Assembly (NCBI RefSeq): GCF_905475395.1
Contig: NC_058342.1
Coordinates: forward strand, 15,844,640-15,908,639
Length of the DNA: 64,000 bases
Source: Chrysoperla carnea
Taxonomy: Eukaryota > Arthropoda > Insecta > Neuroptera > Chrysopidae
Direction: 5' to 3'
Below are positions 56,830 to 64,000 of this stretch, one piece after another (the first letter of the stretch is position 1; each line of letters opens with the position of its first letter). The notes under the pieces are model-generated. The model did no database searches. It had not been told where the DNA came from and saw only the letters and a program-made list of their open reading frames with translations. The position numbers were made by a program, and so were the translations under genes.

Positions 56830-57785
56830 TGTCCATTTTGTGAAGTAAAGCTACTCTAGTTTGTTCGGTTCATTTCACGTAAAAAGCTCCCTTGGGATTT
56901 TGTGCGTAAATTTCACCCTTTTCAAAATATAAACAGTTTAACGTTAGGAAAAACTCCAAAAAGGTTGAAAAATGAGGCTAAAAATTAGTACTTCAAATTT
57001 GTATTGATGTATCAGAACACTAACAAAGTTTGAGATTTGCTTCGCAACTTGAAATGCCACAAATCTTTGCCTTGTTGTAACAAGTGATAGTTTAAATTTC
57101 TATTAGCTTTTTTATCTTTTGTATTTATTATTGTAGTAATTCCTATGGGTTTTCTTTTAAGTTTTCTATGTTTAGAATTATGTATAGTATTTTATTTATT
57201 TTTATTAATAAAGATTTTGCTTTCCTAAATTGTATTTGATTAGCCGGTAGACAGTAAGAGTATACTTTACCTAGCTATCGTCAACTGTCAACTCTCACTA
57301 GCACATATTGATTAAATTTAAACTCTTCTCGGTTTAAATCAACTTATACTGAAACGACTAGTAACAATTGGCTTTACCTCTCTTACTGAAGTCAACTTTA
57401 ACTGTAACAAATGTATAAAAATATGTATTACTCACTATTATAGATCTATTTGTCCCAGAGTTATAAAATTCTGAAAAACGAAGAAAATTTTTCTTATGTT
57501 ATTTCCATAAGTAACTTAGGTTGGAATGCGGACTATCTTAGAGTTATTATTAAGACATCAAATTATTTTATTGAATTTGGAAGCATTCGAGTCCTGGGAG
57601 TAAAGGAATTCGGAAACATCCCTGGTAAGGACAACCTATATATTACTTTTCTTTTTTAGTTGAAGTCAATTTATGTAAATAGGGTAAATACACAATACTA
57701 TGAAATACTATGCCATAACATGATAGTCTTTGATTTTAGAGTGGAAACTGCCAGCAAAAAGTTGAAATTGCTGCTATCTGCTAAT
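56830..57785. other. intergenic stretch
   Basis: No supported gene or repeat family is present. Short open frames have no domain. Confidence 0.35.
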
Positions 57786-57790
57786 CTTTA

Positions 57791-59742
57791 TCTCTATGTA
57801 TTATAAATGCGAAAGTAAGCATGTTTGTTTGTTTGTTACGCTTTCACGCTTAAACTAGCGAATGGTTTTTAATGAAACTGTACAGCAATATAGCTGATAT
57901 ATCAGAATAACACATAATCTATAATTTATAAAGATATACTTAAAAAAAATAATAAATTTAATTTAATTTGAAATTTGACATTGCCATAAATTACAGATTT
58001 CTGTAAAAATAGTCAATATAAAATATTTCTAGGCCATCTTCTCTGATATACTCAATAAATAATTACCATTATAGATTTTAAAAAATAGAAAAGCTTACAT
58101 ATATTTTACCTGTGTAAAATAATCCTTACCATTATTTTGAGTGTTATAGAAAGGGGATAAGCAAGAGCAATCTTTATCAATCTTTACTTTTAAACCCAGC
58201 AAAGCGGGTGGGTCTCACTCTAGTATATTATAAATGCGAAAGTAAGCATGTTTGTTTGTTACGCTTTCACGCTAAAACTAGCGAATGGTTTTTAATGAAA
58301 CTATACAGCAATATAGCTGATATATCAGAATAACACATGATATATAATTTATAAACATATATTAATAAAAACAAAAAATTTAAATTAATTTAATTTGACA
58401 TTACCATAAATTACAGATTTCTGTAAAAGTAGTCATTTGACAGTACCATAAATTACAGATTTCTGTCAAAATAGTCAATATATGTAAAATATTTTACGGC
58501 CATCTTTTCTGATATACTCAATGAATAATTACGACTATTACACTTAAAAAAAAAAAATAGAAAACCATACATATATTTTATCTGTGTAAAACAACATTTA
58601 CCATTATTTCGAGTGTTATAGAAAGGGGATAAGCAGAGTAATCTTTATTAATATTTACTTTTAAACCCAGTGAAGCGGGTGGGTATCACTCTAGTATATT
58701 ATAAATGTGAAAGTAAGGTTGTTCGTTTGTTACGCTTTCAAGCATAAAATTTTAGAATTTATTTGAATGAAACTTAATAATAATATTCATACATTAGAAT
58801 AACACATGAGCTATATTTTATAAAGATATGTTACAAAAAAAAAAAGCAAATTTAAAAAAATTAAATTAATTTTTTTGATATTTCATCAAGGTAAAGGAGA
58901 TGCGATTTATGGACATTTGTTCAACCAAGGTTATCAGAAAAATTGAAAACTGATTATTTGATACATATACTTTTATCTGTGTAAAACAATCGAAGAAGTG
59001 TACTTTACACTTCCTATTATTTCAAGTCACTTGTAAGGCTTTTCATCATGTCTTAAGCGCAAGCGCAGACTTCCTATTGAAAAGAAGTAGTCAATCATTG
59101 GAAAAAAAATAATCATTTATACATAATACAAAAAAAAAAATAAAATATTGTTAGTTTAAATCCTATTTTCTCTTTATTTATTTCCATTTTTACATCACCT
59201 TTAAACAATAGTTAATATGTTTCTGAACAAATTAATTATTTGACATTTCATAAAACATGAGAGATCCATCTTTAAGACAACAAAAATTTTCATATTAATT
59301 TATTTAATTTTTAAAGATCTTTTGCCTGTTATTAACGGAATACGCTTTCACACAAAATCTACTGAATAGATTTGAATAGCTCATACATCAGACTAACACA
59401 TGAGCTATAATTTATAGAAATATTAAAAAAATAAAATTAATTTAGTCTATGATATTTTATTACGATATCTTTGAGCATCATTTTGAACCAAAAATTAAAT
59501 ATTTCTGTAAAAATGGTACGAGATAGAACTAAGGGTCACCTGTTCTGATTCAATGATTCAAGACTATATAACATTTTTTTTTTTTTTAATTTTATCTGTA
59601 CATATATTTTACCCTGGTAGAAAAAACTCTAACCCTATTTCGAGTGTTATAGAAAGGGGATAAATGAGAGCAAGAAAGGTGGAGACTATGATGCGATGGT
59701 CTTTACTTTTAAGCTCAACGAAGCGGACGGGTACCAAGCTAG
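57791..59742 (+). mobile_element. head-to-tail array of Helitron-like elements
   Basis: At least two complete units (57791-58223 and 58224-58694) and further truncated ones begin near tattataaatgcgaaagtaa and gttacgctttcacgc. They end with acccagc..gcgggt (a small stem) about ten bases before CTAG and a T. A 3' stem plus CTRR and a T without target duplication is the Helitron signature, and very similar ends are common in arthropods (from memory). A third end is at 59742. Parts between 58700 and 59640 are diverged or deleted. No Rep/helicase is encoded. The last end lies 25 bases from the stop codon of the minus-strand zinc-finger gene. Confidence 0.75.
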
Positions 59743-59767
59743 TACAATAAAAAATTGTTTGTCTTTA

Positions 59768-60427
59768 CTATGTATATGCTTTACGCTTATGCCGAGTTAA
59801 AGAACTACGTTGACTGAATGTTTTATTACAAATTTCACATGCAAATGGTTTTTCTCCAGTGTGCGTTCGTTTATGATCAGCTAAATGAGCACGTTGATTA
59901 AATGATTTATTACAAATATCACATGAAAATGCTTTTCCTCCACTATGAATCCGTTGATGATCAACTAAATAACTTCGTTCACTAAATGATTTATTACAAA
60001 CATAGCATGAAAATCGTTTTTCAAGTTTAATGTTTTCGTAATTGATTGTAATCAAATTTTCATGAATTCGTTCAGGTTTCATTGTAACACTGTCTTCCAG
60101 AACTTCTTTTTTAATTGATCCACATTCCATTGTATCAATGTCTTCCAAAACTTCAGTTTTAATTCTATCGCATTTCATTGTAAAACTATCTTCCAGAATT
60201 TCCATTGTACCACTGTCTTCCACAACTTCATTTTTAATTCTCTCGCATTTCATTGTAAAACTATCTTCCAGAATTTCTTTAATTTGTCCATCCTCCGTTT
60301 TAATCCATTTTCCATCGCTATTTTCAAACATTTCATTTTTAATTATCACTTCTGTATTAAGTTGTTCTTCAAGTTTAATATTTTCTTTATTGATTAAAAA
60401 ATCACCATCAAATAAATTTTTTGCCAT
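59768..60427 (-). CDS. C2H2 zinc-finger protein with truncated finger array (ZNF-4)
   Basis: This is a single exon of 219 aa. Box 1 (INKENIKLEEQLNTEVIIK, 12-30) is followed by IKTE (42-45) and a tandem series of about 25-aa units (RIKNEVVEDSGTME, RIKTEVLEDIDTMEC, SIKKEVLEDSVTMK) between about 60 and 118. Box 2 is cut short: INYENIKLEK (128-137) runs straight into finger 1 (RFSCYVC), so the ELNTELIIKDE part and the linker are deleted. Two full fingers follow (SERSYLVDH, NQRAHLADH). Finger 3 (SQRSSLTRHKRKAYT) lacks its final His. Its DNA differs from the expected HKRKH by what looks like one extra G. The protein then stops 25 bases from a Helitron-like end. It may still be expressed but is probably a damaged member. 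Confidence 0.82.
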   Translation of the reverse strand: MAKNLFDGDFLINKENIKLEEQLNTEVIIKNEMFENSDGKWIKTEDGQIKEILEDSFTMKCERIKNEVVEDSGTMEILEDSFTMKCDRIKTEVLEDIDTMECGSIKKEVLEDSVTMKPERIHENLITINYENIKLEKRFSCYVCNKSFSERSYLVDHQRIHSGGKAFSCDICNKSFNQRAHLADHKRTHTGEKPFACEICNKTFSQRSSLTRHKRKAYT

Positions 60428-60845
60428 TTTCTTTATATATTCTATTTTTCAAACTTCCCAGTGTATCAGTGTTGTTTAAACTTTTTACTTTAACCTATAT
60501 TATACTGCGATGTCATTTTTTTATTTAGAAGCGTCAATTGGCGTAGAAAAGGTCGGTTCATATTAGAGCACAATATATGCAGGTAACATTGTTCGCCATG
60601 CTTATGATAATGTCAAATAGATAAAAAATTCTCAAATATTATTTTTAAGTATAGTAAAGGTGCAATTTCATGGTGACCCTTGAAGCTATCTTCTATCGTC
60701 AAATTTGATCACATGGTATAATTTCGATCAGAGTGCTATCTAGATAAAAAGGAGCGTCAAATCTGAGCGTTAAGTTGACTTATCGATCTATGTTATTCTC
60801 TAACCTATTTTGAAAAAACAACATATTGTTATATTAACGTAATAT

Positions 60846-61455
60846 GTTTTTATACCATGTATATGAAATATACATAGTATATTAAGTTTAGTCCCAAATT
60901 TGTAACACTTAAAAATATTGATGCAACGAAAAAAAAATTTGGTTTAGGTATTCATAGAATCACCTAATTAGTCCATTTCCGTGTGGCTGTCTGTCTGTCT
61001 GTCGTCTGTCCGTCTGTCATAACGATTACTCAAAAACGAAAAGAGATACCAAGCTGAAATTTTTATAGTGTGCTTAAGACGTAAAAAGTGAGGTCGAGTT
61101 CGTAAATGAGCAACATAGGTCAATTGAATCTTGGGTCCGTAGGACCCACCTTGTAAACCGTTAGAGATAGAACAAATGTTTAAAGGTAAAAAATGTTTCT
61201 TATAAAAAAATAAACAACTTTTGTTTGAAACATTTTCTTGTAAACATCACTGTTTACCCACGAGGGCGCTAATTAGGTGAAAATTTTGTAGTATGTATTA
61301 ATATGGGAATATTAGTTATGTGAGTGTGGCTATTTAAGAGTGGAAATTTTTTTTTATTTACGTGACGTCAAAAAACAAACGATTGCGTCATCAAAACTGT
61401 CTATACATGGTATTTCAACAATTAACTCAGTCAATTGTTTGTTTTCACTTGTTTA
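60846..61455 (+). repeat. GTCY repeat family, copy 13 (near full length)
   Basis: It runs from tttttataccatgtatatga through the longest tract in the window (gtctgtctgtctgtcgtctg), the core, a diverged agagtggaaattt block as in copies 6 and 7, and the terminal palindrome with gttttcacttgttta. Confidence 0.85.
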
Positions 61456-61621
61456 TTATAATGTTTTATAAATAATTATTAAGTAATATCTAACAAGCGG
61501 AACTGTCTGCCTGAAGTATTTTAAAATTGCTTCTTATTATTGATTGTAATTCAGTTCGATATAGCCATAGAATATTATACATAGATTATACTTAGAGAGC
61601 GTCAGGAGTCTGCGAGCCTGT

Positions 61622-61795
61622 AAGTGGATGAGATATGATGAATGAGAGAGAGGACTGTCACTCAGTGAATTCCTCTGTGTCCTTGTCATAGCAATATGTA
61701 CATATATACTTATTATACGTATTAGTAAGTGTCAGTATATGTATTAGACAAGGACACAGGGGAACTTACTGCGAGTCTTCTCATGTCGCTATGAA
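61622..61795. mobile_element. inverted-repeat element of the atgaatgagagagaag family
   Basis: The left end gagatatgatgaatgagaga, then gtgaattcctctgtgtcctt and gtca, pairs with the right end tgacaaggac-like acaaggacacaggggaactt then actgcgagtcttctcatgtc. Related sequence lies at 4026-4830 and 24975-25065. Confidence 0.65.
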
Positions 61796-61799
61796 TATA

Positions 61800-62965
61800 A
61801 CAGTTTTAACATCAAATTACCCAAATGAACTTAAATTACCCAAAATGAACTTAAAATTAAAAAGAGACATTTGTAATCTGTATATGGTTTTATTCAGTCA
61901 TAATAAATTATATAGATTCATACTTAAGGTAGTTCCTCCGCGACCGTCCAGTCAAAAAGTTTTGGACTAATACTATCATTCAGTGCATTAACTGAGCTAT
62001 GACTATTATACATATACCATATATTCTTTTCAAAAGACTGTAGTTCCTCACTACTGATTCTAGTATACATATAAGCACACACACTATGACATATGCCTTT
62101 AACATTAGTCTTCATATCTTTTCCACAAAAATCATCGCTAAAACGAGTTATTTATTTAAGTTTTTTATCGAAACTATATGGTAAATAATTTTTATTTTTA
62201 TTTATATATTTTCTAAATATAGTATTCTACATTATATTAGTTTTTCATAGAGATGGTGGACGTCATTCATTGGTAAATAAATATAATATTTGTAAATTTG
62301 TGTATTTTTATACACTTCTCCCATGTACACGTACAAATTGCGTCACTTTTAATTGCTAATATCTCATGTATGGCATGGTAAATCATCTTCTAATTTTAAC
62401 AGCAAGTGTATTATGAATTAAATATTTTATATTCTGAGTTTTGAGAAATTCTTGGAATATCACTTTCGTGTAGGTACTACCTTAAGTGTGAATTTAAGAT
62501 TTCATTACAAATTTAAGAACCTTTTTAAAGTATAATCTTTTAGTCTCCCACAAAGTTAAAAAAGCACTTTTTAACTCTTGCCGTTTTAACTTTTTTCGTT
62601 AAGGTAGTTGGATCATTCCAGCAAAATCTTACGAAATTTTCAAAACTTTTAATATAAGTAATTAAATGAATAATACACACTTTGTTAAAATTTAAAGACA
62701 ATTTATCGCGCCTAACATGAGATACTTGCAATTAAAAAGGGCATTTTTAACAAGCACGTAGCATAGGAGAATAAGCAAACGGAAGCTAGCAGACAAAATT
62801 CTCCTATTATGAATATACGAAACTCCCTGTACATTATTATAAATTTGAAAAAACCCAAATATTGAAAAAAATAATTTTTATAAGTTTATAATAATAAATT
62901 TTAAAAAGGTTCAAGTCTCTAAAGTGGTGAAAATCCCATATATTGCCATCCTATATAGACTTTAA
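61800..62965. other. AT-rich intergenic stretch
   Basis: No gene or repeat with another copy in the window was recognised. Confidence 0.35.
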
Positions 62966-62969
62966 ATCC

Positions 62970-63765
62970 CATATAGACTTTAAATATGGAATATCGGGAT
63001 GCATGAAGATGAGTGTGGAAAAATCAACTAAATGATTTTCTTCTTTCACGATTTTTATTTTATTTGATTTATGATATACTAAAAAAATTTTCTGAGCATA
63101 TTAAGACATTAAATGGATTCAAAAATATTTTTCAGACTCTTTAACTTAAAACTGAAGCTAGCAGATAAATTTAAAATTCAAATGGATTAGTTGTATATTA
63201 AAAAAGGTTTACTGAACGTTTCCACTTTTTTTTAACGATGCAAACCCTTTTAATAGGGACTCTAAATATGGAATATCGGGATCCATGAAGATGGGGTTGG
63301 AAAAATCAACTTAATAACTTTTCTCCCTAATAATTGTTACTGAAATTTATTGATTATATTTTATATACTAAAAAAGGGTTACTGAACGTTTAAAGTATTT
63401 TAAACGATGCAAACCATTTTTATAGGGACTCTAAATATGGAAAATCGGGATGCATGAAAATTCGTTAAAATACATTTATAGGATTTCCACCGTAACAATT
63501 TTCATTAAAATGGATTAATTGTATATTAAAAAAGGTTTACTGAACGTTTCCACTTTTTTTTTAACGATGCAAACCCTTTTAATAGGGACTCTAAATATGG
63601 AATATCGGGATCCATGAAGATGGGGTTGGAAAAATCAACTTGATGACTTGCGTCCCTAATAATTCTTACTAAAATTTATTAATTATATATTTAAAAAGGA
63701 TTACTGAACATTTCAAGTTATTTTAATGATGCAAACGCTTTTTATGGCGACTCTAAAGAAATTGA
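62970..63765. repeat. satellite-like tandem repeat, about 160-170 bp unit
   Basis: The phrase gggactctaaatatggaata then tcgggatccatgaagatg recurs at about 62975 (diverged), 63256, 63425, 63585 and 63745, and gaacgtttccactttttttt with acgatgcaaaccctttt lies before most units. Unit steps are 169, 160 and 160 bp. The array has no coding sequence. Confidence 0.8.
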
Positions 63766-63774
63766 GGTCAAAAT

Positions 63775-64000
63775 ATACGGGTTTTTTTTTTCTTTATATC
63801 GAAAACGGTGAGGTTTGGAAAAAAATTGTCAAAAAGTGTTTAGAATAGTCCAAAATAAAATGTCATATAGTTTTCAAATCCAATTTTTAACCAGAGCAAC
63901 AAAAAAAATCTTCATTTTTGTCAATAACGAATTTTTGGCAAAATTTCGTAATTTTTTTTTTTTTCAAACGGTTATATATCAAAAAGGAAGAGGTTTGGTG
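63775..64000. repeat. partial copy of the units inside the 18977-19926 foldback
   Basis: The words atatcgaaaacggtgaggtt, agaatagtccaaaataaaat and catatagttttcaaatccaa match the interior of the PEBP-intron foldback (19300-19770). The window ends inside it. Confidence 0.65.

Overview
The window is nuclear DNA of an insect or close arthropod relative. It is very AT-rich, its genes are split by GT-AG introns and spaced by repeats, and the proteins (G-protein alpha-i, PEBP, carbonyl reductase, C2H2 zinc fingers) read like insect versions. Mobile elements are mariner, hAT, MITE, Helitron-like, non-LTR and SINE types, and a short (TTAGG)4 tract occurs at a retroposon tail. The insect order cannot be fixed from the sequence alone. 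No bacterial operons, CRISPR arrays, rRNA genes or intact tRNA genes were seen.

Layout. Bases 1-5401 hold the 3' part of a carbonyl reductase-like SDR gene (+ strand). It has two successive 239-nt versions of one internal exon and then a shared last exon. Bases 5.5-8.7 kb are repeats, including G-rich and CpG-rich tandem blocks. A 14-finger C2H2 gene follows (8764-10479, +). A four-exon PEBP gene runs on the minus strand (13562-22777), with introns full of inverted repeats and hAT copies. Bases 23-31 kb are mobile elements with one lysine-rich repeat ORF (29515-29939, -). Two more C2H2 genes follow (31255-32523, -, and 35674-36540, +), with a dead first-exon relic of the same family between them (34504-34602). 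Bases 36.7-49 kb are gene-poor repeats. A complete four-exon G-alpha-i gene spans 49014-55850 (-). A fourth, damaged C2H2 gene (59768-60427, -) abuts a Helitron-like array. The last 3.5 kb is repeats, including a satellite of about 165 bp.

How the pieces relate. The four finger genes and the relic share an N-terminal leader: two copies of an ENIKL-type box around a variable number of psi-K-x-E motifs followed by acidic residues, which match the SUMO-acceptor consensus. The genes look like a young dispersed family that grows by duplication of leader and finger units and is broken by transposons. SDR, PEBP and G-alpha-i are ordinary housekeeping or signalling genes with no evident joint function. 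Two have unusual features: the duplicated SDR exon, and a G-alpha-i that ends in IGLC instead of the usual CGLF.

Exon joins were checked by reading phase: PEBP sums to 636 nt (211 aa) and G-alpha-i to 1068 nt (355 aa), both in frame with canonical splice sites. Family names rest on motif recognition from memory, not on a database search.
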